A stretch of DNA of 64,000 bases from Arthrobacter sp. MAHUQ-56. GTDB lineage: Bacteria; Actinomycetota; Actinomycetes; Actinomycetales; Micrococcaceae. The notes beneath the pieces were generated by a model that saw only the letters and a program-made list of their open reading frames with translations, did no database searches and was not told the origin of the DNA. The DNA is taken from the NCBI RefSeq assembly GCF_019710585.1, contig NZ_JAIFZQ010000021.1:1-64000 (forward strand). The letters are read 5' to 3'. The position numbers and the translations under genes were made by a program. This document shows positions 34,515-43,646 of this stretch, one piece after another (position 1 is the first letter of the stretch; each line of letters opens with the position of its first letter).

Positions 34515-35768
34515 ATGCTTTCCGCGATTTCCGCGCCGTCCCCTGCCCGTTTTCCCTACGCCGCGATGGCGGTTTTGGCCACCATCGCCTTCACCGCGAT
34601 CACCACTGAGCTGCTCCCCTCCGGTTTGCTGCCGCAAATCAGTACCGGCCTGAACGTTTCCGAGCCCGTGGCCGGTTACCTCGCAGCCGCCTACGCCGCC
34701 GTCATTGTGGTCACCGTGGTTCCGGTGGCGCGGCTGCTGGCCCGGATCCCCCGGCACGCGCTGCTGGTGGGCCTGGTGCTGACGTTCGCGGCCAGCAACG
34801 CCTGGGTGGGGCTGGCGCCCGACTTCACGACCGCGATGATCGCACGGATGGTGGGTGGCCTGGCGCACGGGCTGCTCTGGACCACCATGGCGCCGTTCGT
34901 CACGCGGGTGGTTCCGGCGGACAAGGTGGGCAAGGCCCTGGCGATCGTGTTCAGCGGCAACAGCCTGGGCCTGGCGATCGGCGCCCCGGTCGGGACGGCG
35001 CTGGGCGGTTTCCTTGGCTGGCGGGCGGCGTTCCTGGTGCTGGCCGGATTCGGGCTGGTCCTTGCCGTGCTTGCCTTCTTCCTGCTGCCGAGGGTCCGGC
35101 GCATTTCCGATGCCGCCCGGCCGTCCATCCGGCGTGCCATCGCCGAGCCGGGCGTGAAGGCGGTGGCCACGGCCTGGCCACTGCTGGTGCTGGCCCACTT
35201 CGCGCTGTTCACCTACATCGCCCCGTTCATCCGCGAAGCCGCGCTGCCCGACTACGCCACCAGCCTGTCGCTCACCATCCTGGGTGCCTCGGGCCTGCTG
35301 GGCATTTGGGTTGCCGGGCTCACCGTGGATTCGCGTCCGCGCCGTTCGCTGATTCTGACGACGACGGCGGTCGCCGCGTCGATGGTGCTGCTGCCTTTGG
35401 CCGTGGGCAACCTCGTGCTGGCGATGGTGCTCATGACCGTCTGGGGCGCGGGCCTGGGCGCGATCGGCATCTACAACCAGGCCGCCATCCTGCGCGCCGG
35501 TGGAGAGTACAGTGAGGCCGCCAACGGCCTGACGGTGCTGACCATCCAGCTGGGGATCACCGTTGGCGCCCTGTACGGCTCCGGTGCGCTGGTGGCGGGT
35601 GGTCCGCTGCTGGTGCCGGTGGCCGCAGCGGTTCCGGTGGTGGCCGCGCTGGTGATCACCCTTGCCGGCAAGAGGCACGCCTATCCGCCGGGACCGCGGG
35701 AACAGGTATGGCTCGAGCCCCGGCCGGTCAAGGAACGGTCGGAGCCGGCAGTGGAGGAACGCGCCTAA
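34515..35768 (+). CDS. MFS transporter (sugar/drug efflux type)
   Basis: About 417 aa from ATG 34515; TTG 34497 is an upstream alternative and neither has a clear ribosome site. Twelve transmembrane segments, with TELLPSGLLPQIS in the first, the pattern of AraJ/YdhP-like DHA1 exporters, and ARMVGGLAHGLLW in the fourth. Whether it belongs to the sulfoquinovose regulon is unclear, as a 172-base gap with an A/T-rich segment separates them. Confidence 0.82.
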   Translation: MLSAISAPSPARFPYAAMAVLATIAFTAITTELLPSGLLPQISTGLNVSEPVAGYLAAAYAAVIVVTVVPVARLLARIPRHALLVGLVLTFAASNAWVGLAPDFTTAMIARMVGGLAHGLLWTTMAPFVTRVVPADKVGKALAIVFSGNSLGLAIGAPVGTALGGFLGWRAAFLVLAGFGLVLAVLAFFLLPRVRRISDAARPSIRRAIAEPGVKAVATAWPLLVLAHFALFTYIAPFIREAALPDYATSLSLTILGASGLLGIWVAGLTVDSRPRRSLILTTTAVAASMVLLPLAVGNLVLAMVLMTVWGAGLGAIGIYNQAAILRAGGEYSEAANGLTVLTIQLGITVGALYGSGALVAGGPLLVPVAAAVPVVAALVITLAGKRHAYPPGPREQVWLEPRPVKERSEPAVEERA

Positions 35769-35924
35769 CGCCCTGGACGGGAGCCCGACGCCAGGAAAAT
35801 GACAAACCAGTCAAAAGACCTATCGCAAACCCGTAACCTCTGTGACCCGGATTTCGATCCATTAAGTGCGGGGACATCCCGCGAAGTTGATCGCAATCCA
35901 TAAAATTCGTCAACGGAGGGTCTC

Positions 35925-36566
35925 ATGGCTTTCTTTACCTTTTCAGGCAACAAGCTCGCAATGACCGTGCTCGCAGCAGGCGCCCTGGCGGTAGGCGGAA
36001 CCGGGGTGGCCGCCATGGCGGAGTCGCTGCCGGACAGCCCGTCGGTACTCGCGGAGACGGAGTCACCGTCGCCCAGCCCCACGGCAACGGAAACCGAATC
36101 GCCGGATCCCAGCCCTACGGCAACGGAAACCGAGTCACCGGATCCCACCCCTACGGAGACCGAGACTGAGGCTCCGGAGCCTGCTCCGACCGAAACGGAA
36201 ACCGAGGCCCCCGAGCCCGTCCCCACCGAAACCGCGGACCCGGCGCCCACCTCCACGGCGGCAGGGCCGGACGCCACGGGACCGGCCGCCGTCGGCCTCT
36301 GCAACGCCTTCGCCAATGGCGGGTTGAGCACCACGTCGGTAGCCTACGCCGCCCTCGCTGACGCAGCCGGCGGCGAGAGCGGAATCGACGCCTACTGCGG
36401 TACCGTGGCCGCTCCCGGGGACCGGGACGACGAGCCGGCCGGCTCGGAGCAAGACCAGGTCCAGCAGCAGCAGGCGCCGGAGCGCCACGCTGCCCCCGCC
36501 AACAACGGGGCGGCCGGACAGCAGGGCGGCAACGCAGCCCAGCACTCCGGCGGCGGACGGCGGTAG
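35925..36566 (+). CDS. secreted Pro/Thr/Glu-repeat protein
   Basis: 213 aa; ATG after GGAGGGTCTC. A signal-like hydrophobic stretch (about 12-31) is followed by a low-complexity Glu/Ser/Pro/Thr repeat at 44-108, a short domain with two Cys (126 and 158), and a Gln/Gly-rich tail. The middle is probably an extended wall-spanning stalk. No family recognised. It precedes the sigma-factor gene by 91 bases and may be co-expressed. Confidence 0.75.
   Translation: MAFFTFSGNKLAMTVLAAGALAVGGTGVAAMAESLPDSPSVLAETESPSPSPTATETESPDPSPTATETESPDPTPTETETEAPEPAPTETETEAPEPVPTETADPAPTSTAAGPDATGPAAVGLCNAFANGGLSTTSVAYAALADAAGGESGIDAYCGTVAAPGDRDDEPAGSEQDQVQQQQAPERHAAPANNGAAGQQGGNAAQHSGGGRR
36054..36248 (+). repeat. 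in-gene repeat encoding ETESPDPSPTAT-type units
   Basis: A 12-residue unit (36 bp) of the ETESPDPSPTAT type repeats and then changes to ETETEAPEPAPT. Copies share blocks such as CGGATCCCA and ACGGCAACGGAAACCGA, so the array can expand or contract in frame. Confidence 0.65.
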
Positions 36567-36657
36567 CCTGTCAGCAAGCACTGCCGTGCCGGGACGGCCT
36601 GGACGTCCCGGCATGGCAGCCACAAACCGGGCAACCGGATCTGCCGCAGGGGGGCGG

Positions 36658-37206
36658 ATGCAAGGGACAAGGCACGAGGCGGAGCGGCCCGGGCAAACCG
36701 ACGACGGCTACTTTTCCGCCGTCTACCGTGAGCTCTCCCCCGGCGTGCTCAGCTACCTTCGCTCACGCGGCGTCGAGGATCCGGAAGGACTCACCCAGGA
36801 AGTCTTCCTGGCCCTCTACCCGAAGCTCGGCGACCTGTCCGGCGGGATGAAGGGGGCAAAGTCCTTGGCCTTTTCCGTTGCGCATGCCCGTTACGTGGAC
36901 GAGCACCGGCGCCGGCTCAAGGCCCCGCCGACCACCGGTTACGATCCCGCCGCGGACTCCCGCTGCAGCGACTCCGCAGAGGACCAGTTACTGGCGGTTG
37001 AAAGCTCGGCCAGCGTCACCTCATTGCTGAGCACCCTGCAGCGCGACCAGCAGGAGGTTATTGCCCTGAGGGTTGTTGCCGACCTGTCTGTCGAGGCCAC
37101 GGCGGAGATCATGGGCAAAAGCCCCGGGGCCATCAAGCAACTGCAGCGCCGGGCACTGTGCCGGCTGCGCAAGCTCATCCCCTCACGGAGAGAGGACCAG
37201 TCATGA
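36658..37206 (+). CDS. ECF-type RNA polymerase sigma factor
   Basis: About 182 aa from ATG 36658 behind AGGGGG; upstream ATG 36613 is possible. Region 2 covers YRELSPGVLSYLRSRGVEDP and GLTQEVFLALYPKL. Region 4 reads TLQRDQQEVIALRVVADLSV, then IMGKSPGAIKQLQRRAL. The downstream membrane-protein gene overlaps it by ATGA, the usual arrangement for a sigma factor with its anti-sigma or partner protein. Confidence 0.82.
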   Translation: MQGTRHEAERPGQTDDGYFSAVYRELSPGVLSYLRSRGVEDPEGLTQEVFLALYPKLGDLSGGMKGAKSLAFSVAHARYVDEHRRRLKAPPTTGYDPAADSRCSDSAEDQLLAVESSASVTSLLSTLQRDQQEVIALRVVADLSVEATAEIMGKSPGAIKQLQRRALCRLRKLIPSRREDQS

Positions 37207-38015
37207 CGGGCGACAACCATGCACGGCAGCAGCACCGGCTGGATGACCAGCGTGCGGTGGACGCGCTGCTTGCCGAAGCCGGCTGCGGGGACGATGCAGC
37301 GCTGCGGGACCTGCTGCTGCAGCTGCGAAGCCTGCGGACAGATGAGGTTCCGGCGCCGTCGGAGGAAGTCGCCGCTCTCCTGGCCTCCCCTTCCGGGACA
37401 GTAGCCCGGCTGGACCCCGGCCGGCCCCGGCGGAACAGGCGCTTTGTCTTCACCGCCCTGGGCGTCGCTGCCTCGCTCGGCGTCGCAGGCGGGGCAGCCG
37501 CCGGAAATGAGGACCTGCGGCGCGGAGCAGAGGGGACCGTGAAAGGCATTCTCCGGTCGTTCTCGCCTCCGGCGCCGCTGACTCCCGCTGCCCCCGCACC
37601 GGGGCCAGGGGCATCCACCCCGGCGCCCGCCGTCGTGCCTGTCTCCCCCGAAACCTTGCCCGCCGGTGTTCCGGCTGCTTCTCCCGCTGCTGATCCTGCC
37701 GTCCCGGAACCCGGGGAGATCAGCGGTCCAGCAGAGCATATGGCGACGTTCCACCCGGGCCCCGGGATGGAGGGCCCGGCCACCCGGGCGGAGGGCCAGA
37801 ACGAGCACGCCAATCCTGCCGTCCCGGCCAAGGACTCGCGCGAGCCGGCGGAGCCTCCAGCGGCCAGCCAGGCGGCGGAGGTCGAACCCGATGCCCGTCC
37901 CGGCAGGAACGGAAACGGCGCGGTGCCGGGCGGGGACCAGCCCACCGGCCAGCCCGTCGGCCAGCCCAGCGAACAACCCGACGAACCGGGGGACAAAACC
38001 AACCCGTCGCGCTGA
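37203..38015 (+). CDS. membrane protein co-encoded with the sigma factor, putative anti-sigma
   Basis: 270 aa starting at the ATG that overlaps the sigma stop. A cytoplasmic part of about 80 residues precedes one transmembrane segment (FVFTALGVAASLGVAGGAAA, about 82-101) and a Pro/Ala/Glu-rich external tail of about 165 residues. The topology fits an anti-sigma or sensor protein. There is no HxxxCxxC zinc motif, so it is not a ZAS-type factor. Function is inferred from position only. Confidence 0.7.
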   Translation: MTGDNHARQQHRLDDQRAVDALLAEAGCGDDAALRDLLLQLRSLRTDEVPAPSEEVAALLASPSGTVARLDPGRPRRNRRFVFTALGVAASLGVAGGAAAGNEDLRRGAEGTVKGILRSFSPPAPLTPAAPAPGPGASTPAPAVVPVSPETLPAGVPAASPAADPAVPEPGEISGPAEHMATFHPGPGMEGPATRAEGQNEHANPAVPAKDSREPAEPPAASQAAEVEPDARPGRNGNGAVPGGDQPTGQPVGQPSEQPDEPGDKTNPSR

Positions 38016-38036
38016 CCCGCGCTCCGGAAGCAGTGG

Positions 38037-38372
38037 TCAGTCGCGGTGCTTGGCCACCGTGAACAGGAAGGTGGAGTCCTCCTCGGCGTCCAGGCTGTGC
38101 AGGCCGGGCGGGACGATCAGCAGGTCTCCGGGCTTGCCCTGCCAGGACTCCGTGCCTGCCCGCAGGTTGACGCAGCCCTGGATCACAAAGACCGTGGCAT
38201 CGCCCGGGTTCTGGTGCTCACTCAACCGGGTCCCGGCGGTCATGGCCATCACCGTCTGGCGGAGGACCTTCTCGTGGCCGCCGTACACGGTGTCCGCCGC
38301 ACGCCCGTTAGTGGAGCCGATCGCAGCCTCAAGCTGCTGCCGGGCCAGTGCTTCGATCGATATCTTCTGCAT
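38037..38372 (-). CDS. small cupin protein
   Basis: 111 aa from ATG 38372; no strong ribosome site is seen. A single cupin core (GTRLSEHQNPGDATVFVIQG, then PGDLLIVPPGLHSLDA). The first motif has His and Gln rather than HxH, so metal binding may be weak. The type is common in actinobacteria as small cytoplasmic proteins of unknown function. It converges on the sigma operon with a 21-base gap. Confidence 0.7.
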   Translation of the reverse strand: MQKISIEALARQQLEAAIGSTNGRAADTVYGGHEKVLRQTVMAMTAGTRLSEHQNPGDATVFVIQGCVNLRAGTESWQGKPGDLLIVPPGLHSLDAEEDSTFLFTVAKHRD

Positions 38373-38621
38373 GCGCCCAAGGCTACCCGCGTTCTTCCCG
38401 CAAGGGAGCCACCCCCGCCGCCACGGTTCCGGCCCTTGCGGCCCTCCTCCTGCAGAAGCCGGGGCCCTCACCTCGTTGAGGGGACCCGTGCATCTTGACC
38501 TCCTCGGTACCCGGCCGGATACTTGGACTGCCGTAGCCTGTCGCGCCGCTTCGAGGCGCACTTTTTCGTTTTTCAACCGCCTGGATCGACGGAGATCCAG
38601 CACCCCTGGCGAGGTCGGATC

Positions 38622-40052
38622 ATGGGTTCATTGGAGCGTGGCGAGCCGGAACGCCGGGTGGCCAGGGAACTGGAAGACCTGCGGACCCGGATCGCAGGCA
38701 GCGTGCTCGAACCGGGCGACGCAGGATATGACGGGGCCCGGCGCATCTGGAACGGGATGCATGACCTGCGGCCAAGGGCCGTTGCACGTGCCGGCTCAAC
38801 TGCGGACATCCCCCCGGTCCTGGCCGCAGCACGCAGTACCGGCCTGCCGCTGGCGGTGCGCGGCGGGGGCCACAACGTGGCCGGGCACGGCAGCGTGGAG
38901 GGCGGCCTGGTCCTGGACCTGAGCCAGCTCCGGAAGGTCGCCGTGGATACGGAACGAAATCTGGTAACCGTGGAACCGGGCGCAACGCTGGCCGACGTGG
39001 ACGGGGCCACCACGGAGCACGGCCTGGCAGTCCCTCTGGGCGTCATCAGTGCCACCGGGGTCGCGGGCCTTACCCTTGGCGGCGGCGTTGGCTGGCTGAC
39101 CCGCAGTAACGGACTGACGCTGGACAACCTGGACTCCGCCACTGTAGTCACGGCCTCCGGTGAGCAGCTGCAGGCCAGCGGCGGGGAGAATCCGGATCTG
39201 TTTTGGGGGCTGCGCGGAGGCGGCGGCAACTTCGGTGTTGTGTCCTCCTTCACCTTCCGGGCCCGTCAGTTGCCCCAGCCCGTACTCGGCGGAAACCTCT
39301 TTTACCGGCCGGACCACTGGACAACCGCGCTGGCCGGCTTTGAGCGGTGGAGCCGGGACCTGCCTGACGAGATGAACCCCATCACCAGCTTCCTGGTCCT
39401 GCCGCCGGAGTTCGGGATGGGAAGTGACCCCTGGCTCATCCTCGCCTGTGCGTGGGCGGGCGCGGACCACCGGCCCGGACTGGCTCTGATCGACCAGCTG
39501 CGCACACTTGCCCCGCCGGACCAGGAGGAGGTGGGCCCGGTTTCCTGGGTTGAATGGCAGAGCGCCATGGACAGCCTTTTTCCCACCGGATCGAGGGGCT
39601 ACTGGAAGAACGTCTCCTTTTCCCGCCTCGACGGGGAGGTCATCGACGTGCTGACCGGGTTCGCCTCCGAGGTGCGGTGGCAGGGCACCGGAATCGATAT
39701 CCACCTGCTGGGGGGAGCCTTCGCGCGGGTTCCGGAAGAATCGACCGCCTACCCCAGCCGCTCCGCACGCTACCTGCTGAACGTCTACGGGTTCTGGGCT
39801 TCGGCAGAGGACGACCTGCGCCTTAGCGAATTTGCCCGCACAGCGCATGCACGGATGCAGCCCTTCGCCGAAACGGGCGAGTACCTTAACTTCCTGGGCA
39901 GCGAAGCCCGGCAGGACCCCAATGCGGTGCCCCTGACCTACGGGCCGGAGAAGTACGGGCGTCTCCTGGACCTCAAGCAGCGGTACGATCCCGACAACCT
40001 CTTCAGCCGCAACCACAACATCGCGCCACGCCAGCCTTCGGCCAACCCCTAG
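38622..40052 (+). CDS. FAD-linked oxidoreductase (berberine-bridge-enzyme-like)
   Basis: 476 aa with ATG 38622 chosen at the end of the untypical N-terminal stretch. PLAVRGGGHNVAGHGSVEGG contains the His used for covalent FAD attachment. ISATGVAGLTLGGGVGWLTR lacks the Cys found in bicovalent enzymes, so FAD is probably bound once. FWGLRGGGGNFGVVSSFTF and the C-terminal BBE motif YDPDNLFSRNHNI complete the fold. Such enzymes oxidise sugars, aromatic alcohols or alkaloids with oxygen; no signal peptide is seen. Substrate unknown. Confidence 0.87.
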   Translation: MGSLERGEPERRVARELEDLRTRIAGSVLEPGDAGYDGARRIWNGMHDLRPRAVARAGSTADIPPVLAAARSTGLPLAVRGGGHNVAGHGSVEGGLVLDLSQLRKVAVDTERNLVTVEPGATLADVDGATTEHGLAVPLGVISATGVAGLTLGGGVGWLTRSNGLTLDNLDSATVVTASGEQLQASGGENPDLFWGLRGGGGNFGVVSSFTFRARQLPQPVLGGNLFYRPDHWTTALAGFERWSRDLPDEMNPITSFLVLPPEFGMGSDPWLILACAWAGADHRPGLALIDQLRTLAPPDQEEVGPVSWVEWQSAMDSLFPTGSRGYWKNVSFSRLDGEVIDVLTGFASEVRWQGTGIDIHLLGGAFARVPEESTAYPSRSARYLLNVYGFWASAEDDLRLSEFARTAHARMQPFAETGEYLNFLGSEARQDPNAVPLTYGPEKYGRLLDLKQRYDPDNLFSRNHNIAPRQPSANP

Positions 40053-40138
40053 CAGGCACTGTTCCGGGACCGGTCAGACATCCCAGCGCCCCGCCCCCAA
40101 TTTCAGCCCCTCCGGCCGCAGTTGATAGACGTTAAAGG

Positions 40139-41368
40139 ATGCAAGACGTCCTGAACCCAGCACTGCCCCTTATCGCCATGGCCCTGGCCGTGGTGGCCGG
40201 ACTCACCCTGTCCTGGCTGCTGCGCAAGATTGTCCTGCGGCTGAACCGGAAACGACCCGAACTGCAGGCCACCTCCCGGGTGGCCCGCCAACCGCTGCGG
40301 CTGGCACTGTGCCTGGTGGGCGTCCGTGCCGCGCTGGGAATGACGGCCGCCGGCGAAAGCTGGCACGGCGCCGTCGACCACTTCCTCCTGATAGCCCTCA
40401 TCGGTGCCTTCGCCTGGCTGGCCATTGCGGTGCTGCTCATCCTTGAGGCCGTGGTGCTGAAGCGGCACAGCGTGGATGTGGCGGACAACCGGAGGGCACG
40501 CCGGCTGCGCACGCAGATGATCCTGGCCCGGCGGATCGCCGTGGCACTGGTGGTCGTGCTTGCCGTGGGCACCGCCATGCTGACCTTCCCCGCGATCCAG
40601 GCCCTGGGCACCGGGCTGCTCGCGTCCGCCGGCGTGATTTCCATTGTTGCCGGCCTGGCTGCCCAGACCTCGCTGGTGAACGTCTTTGCCGGCATGCAGC
40701 TTGCGTTCACCGATGCCATCCGCGTGGACGACGTGGTGGTGGTCCAGAAGGAGTGGGGCCGGATCGAGGAGATCACGCTGACCTACGTGGTGGTGCATCT
40801 TTGGGACGACCGCCGGCTGATCCTGCCGTCCACCTACTTCACCACCACCCCGTTCGAGAACTGGACCCGACGCCAGTCCGAGGTGATGGGCACCGTGGAG
40901 TTCGATCTGGACTGGCGCGCGCCCGTGGAGGACATGCGCACCGAACTGCGCCGCGTCCTGGCGGGCACCGAACTGTGGGACGAGCGGGTGGGCGTCCTGC
41001 AGATCACCGACGCCACGGGCGGTTTCGTCCGCGTCCGGATCCTGGTCAGCGCGGCGGACAGTGCCGCGCTCTTCGACCTGCGCTGCCTGGTCCGTGAAAC
41101 CATGGTCACCTTCCTGCAGCAGGGGCACCCGGAAGCGCTGCCGCACCAGCGCTGGGAACAGGCGCACGACGGCGCGGCCGCCCGGCGCAGCGCACCACTG
41201 CACGGGCTGGGTGCGCCCTCGGCGGGCGGTGCGCGTCCCCCGGCGGACCCGCACGAATCGCAGCTGTTCACCGGCTCGATTGAAGCGGTGGAGCGGTCCC
41301 GGGCCTTCACCGGGCCCGGTGACGAAGTCTTCGAGGAACGGGACCGCAGCCTGGCTTCCCGCAACTGA
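40139..41368 (+). CDS. MscS-family mechanosensitive channel
   Basis: 409 aa with about four transmembrane segments and the MscS pore helix and beta domain: GLLASAGVISIVAGLAAQTS, LVNVFAGMQLAFTDAIRVDD, GRIEEITLTYVVVHLWDDRR, LILPSTYFTTTPFENW. The C-terminal tail of about 80 residues is extra and probably disordered. It protects against osmotic downshift. GTTAAAGG stands immediately before the ATG, too close for a normal ribosome site, so initiation may be leaderless. Confidence 0.85.
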   Translation: MQDVLNPALPLIAMALAVVAGLTLSWLLRKIVLRLNRKRPELQATSRVARQPLRLALCLVGVRAALGMTAAGESWHGAVDHFLLIALIGAFAWLAIAVLLILEAVVLKRHSVDVADNRRARRLRTQMILARRIAVALVVVLAVGTAMLTFPAIQALGTGLLASAGVISIVAGLAAQTSLVNVFAGMQLAFTDAIRVDDVVVVQKEWGRIEEITLTYVVVHLWDDRRLILPSTYFTTTPFENWTRRQSEVMGTVEFDLDWRAPVEDMRTELRRVLAGTELWDERVGVLQITDATGGFVRVRILVSAADSAALFDLRCLVRETMVTFLQQGHPEALPHQRWEQAHDGAAARRSAPLHGLGAPSAGGARPPADPHESQLFTGSIEAVERSRAFTGPGDEVFEERDRSLASRN

Positions 41369-41376
41369 AACCCTTG

Positions 41377-41400
41377 ATAGGTGACCATATGGTCACCTAT
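41377..41400. promoter_or_regulatory. 24-bp perfect palindrome, ArsR-type operator
   Basis: Half-site ATAGGTGACCAT (41377-41388) is followed directly by its exact reverse complement ATGGTCACCTAT (41389-41400). It ends 1-10 bases before the candidate starts of the ArsR-SRPBCC gene, where it would overlap the transcription start. Confidence 0.75.
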
Positions 41401-41410
41401 TATGGGGGTC

Positions 41411-42163
41411 ATGGACGACGTGTTCAAGGCACTCTCCGACCCCACCCGCCGGGACCTGCTCGACGAGCTGTTCCGCGAGGACGGCCAGTCGCTGAGCGCC
41501 CTTGAGGCACGGTTCGACATGAGCCGGTTCGGGATCGCCAAGCACCTCCGCATCCTGGAGGACGCAGGCCTGGTGGTCACCCGGCGCCGCGGCCGGGAAA
41601 AGCTGCACTTCCTGAACCCGGTGCCCATCCGGCTGGTCCACGACCGGTGGGTCAGCAAATACGCAGAACCATGGGCCGCTGCCCTCAGCGACCTCAAATC
41701 CAGATTGGAAAGTCCCATGGAAAAGATCTTCGAGATTTACATCAAGACCACGCCGGAACGGCTCTGGGAAGCCATCACGGACAGCACCATCCGCAGCAAC
41801 TACCAGTTCGGGAACACCATCGAGGCAGACTGGTCCCCGGGCGGCCGGTTCGTGATGAACAACCCCCGGGCGGGTGCACCGCTGGGCGAGGGCGAGAACC
41901 TGGAGGTGGATCCGCCGCGCCGCCTGGTCCAGACCATGCGGGCCCTCTGGGGTGAAGACGTCAAGGCCGAGGGCACCTCGAAGGTCACCTGGGAGATCGA
42001 ACCGGTGGGCGATTCCTGCCATCTCACCGTCACGCACAGCGACCTGCGCGAGGGCGCCAACGAGCAGCTTTACGGCGGCTGGCCGATGATCCTCTCCGGC
42101 CTGAAGACCTGGCTGGAGACCGGCGAAAAACTCACCACGCCCGGGTCGCTGATGTACACGTAA
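41411..42163 (+). CDS. ArsR-type regulator fused to an SRPBCC (AHSA1-like) domain
   Basis: 250 aa from ATG 41411 after GGGGGTC; ATG 41402 would add three residues. Residues 1-95 are an ArsR winged helix (FKALSDPTRRDLLDELF, then FDMSRFGIAKHLRIL and LVVTRRRGREKLHFL). Residues about 105-250 are an AHSA1/SRPBCC ligand-binding domain (IKTTPERLWEAITD, GGWPMILSGLKTWLETGE). No metal-binding Cys pair is seen, so the effector is probably a small hydrophobic ligand held by the second domain. The palindrome just upstream indicates autoregulation. Confidence 0.83.
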   Translation: MDDVFKALSDPTRRDLLDELFREDGQSLSALEARFDMSRFGIAKHLRILEDAGLVVTRRRGREKLHFLNPVPIRLVHDRWVSKYAEPWAAALSDLKSRLESPMEKIFEIYIKTTPERLWEAITDSTIRSNYQFGNTIEADWSPGGRFVMNNPRAGAPLGEGENLEVDPPRRLVQTMRALWGEDVKAEGTSKVTWEIEPVGDSCHLTVTHSDLREGANEQLYGGWPMILSGLKTWLETGEKLTTPGSLMYT

Positions 42164-42173
42164 AACGTCGACA

Positions 42174-42208
42174 ACGGCGGCCGTCCCCTTGGTTGGGACG
42201 GCCGCCGT
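42174..42208. terminator. bidirectional terminator between convergent genes
   Basis: ACGGCGGCCGTCCC (42174-42187) and GGGACGGCCGCCGT (42195-42208) form a 14-bp stem with a 7-base loop, between the ArsR fusion and the fucosidase gene. No long T run follows. Confidence 0.7.
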
Positions 42209-42241
42209 CGTGGTGGTGCTGGCGTGGAGGCACCCCGGGGC

Positions 42242-43591
42242 CTACGCCCGGGGAATGCGCACGATGGCTGGACCGGGACGGTCGGGTGACAGCGTCACCG
42301 TGAGCGCATCGCCGGAGGCCTCCACGGTTCCGCCGCCGCCCTCCACGGACGCCTGCGCCAGGGAGAACGCGTCCGCGTCCAGCGTCACCATGGCCTCGCT
42401 CTTACCGCCAAGCGAGTCAACGAAGGCGACGACTTCGGACCCCCGGTCCAGCCAGCGGACCCAGCTGTCCCCGTCACTGCCTGCCGCCGGGCCAGCCTGA
42501 AGCGGCCGCCCGCCCACCAGGAACTGCTTGGCGGTTGCCATCCAGTGGCCCAGCCCGGTCAGGGCCTGCCGCTGGATCTCCGGGATGGTGCCGTCAGCCC
42601 TCGGGCCAACGTTGAGCAGGAAATGGCCGCCCCGGGAGACAACGTCGGCCAGGTGGCGCGCCAGCTCCTGGCCGGTGAGCGACTGCTCCGGGCCTTCCAC
42701 CTGGTTGTAGCCGAAGGAGAATCCGATGCCCCTGCAATTCTCCCACTCGGATTCGGACTCGTTCTCCCTGGCGGCTTCGTACTCGCTGGTGGCGTAGTCC
42801 TGGTGGGTGTCACCCCAGCGGTCGTTCACCACGCCGTCCGGAACAGCCGCGTAGAAACGTTCGAACAGGGTGCCGAGCCCATGCTCACCGAAGTGCTTGC
42901 CGGCGTCGGGCCATTCAATGTCATTCCACAGGACGTGGGGCCGGTACTTGTCCACCAGATCAGCCACGTGGTTGTACGCATACTCCGCGTAACCGGCGTC
43001 CTTGGGCCGGGAGGTGTCATGGACGCTTTCACTGGTGATGTGCGGCGGAAAGGGACGCTCATGCCAGTCCAGGCCGCCTGAGTAGTAAAGGCCCAGCTTC
43101 AGCCCGTTGTCCTCCACGGCCCGGGCGATTTCGCCGATCAGGTCCTTGCGCGGGCCACGGCGGACCGTGTTCCGCTCCCCCGTTCCCGGGGCGTCCCACA
43201 GGGCGATGCCGTCATGGTGCTTCGTGGTGGGCACCACGTAGTCGGCGCCGGCAAATTTGAACAGCTCCACCCAGTCCGCAGGATCAAACTGCTCGGCCTT
43301 CCACTGGTCCAGGAAGGCGTCATAGTCCTCGCCACCGTACACGTCCCGGTGGTGCTGCTGGGCAGGGCTGCCGTCGATGCGGATGGTGTTGTAGTACCAC
43401 TCCGCGTAGGGGTTGTGGGTGAACCACTCGCGGTCCTCGATGGTGCCCAGGGCGCCAATGGGTTCAGCCCAGGCGGGAACGGAGTAGGCGCCCCAGTGGA
43501 TAAAGATGCCGAACGGCGCGTTCTGGAACCACTCCGGCAAGGGCCGGGACAACTTGTTCCAGTCTTCAGGCGTGGCTGTGCTGTCAGTCAT
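42242..43591 (-). CDS. alpha-L-fucosidase (GH29)
   Basis: 449 aa; ATG 43591 preceded by TTGGAGTACAGC. FGIFIHWGAYSVPAW and YVVPTTKHHDGIALW are family-29 signatures, and Asp224 in VLWNDIEWPD is the nucleophile position. A C-terminal beta-sandwich follows after about residue 360. There is no signal peptide, so it cleaves imported fucosides in the cytoplasm. It is the last gene of the binding protein-permease-permease operon, ahead of a strong hairpin. Confidence 0.9.
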   Translation of the reverse strand: MTDSTATPEDWNKLSRPLPEWFQNAPFGIFIHWGAYSVPAWAEPIGALGTIEDREWFTHNPYAEWYYNTIRIDGSPAQQHHRDVYGGEDYDAFLDQWKAEQFDPADWVELFKFAGADYVVPTTKHHDGIALWDAPGTGERNTVRRGPRKDLIGEIARAVEDNGLKLGLYYSGGLDWHERPFPPHITSESVHDTSRPKDAGYAEYAYNHVADLVDKYRPHVLWNDIEWPDAGKHFGEHGLGTLFERFYAAVPDGVVNDRWGDTHQDYATSEYEAARENESESEWENCRGIGFSFGYNQVEGPEQSLTGQELARHLADVVSRGGHFLLNVGPRADGTIPEIQRQALTGLGHWMATAKQFLVGGRPLQAGPAAGSDGDSWVRWLDRGSEVVAFVDSLGGKSEAMVTLDADAFSLAQASVEGGGGTVEASGDALTVTLSPDRPGPAIVRIPRA

Positions 43592-43646
43592 GCTGTACTC
43601 CAATTTCAGATAGGTGATTCTGGGAACCTGGGGTCAGGGTGGTTGT

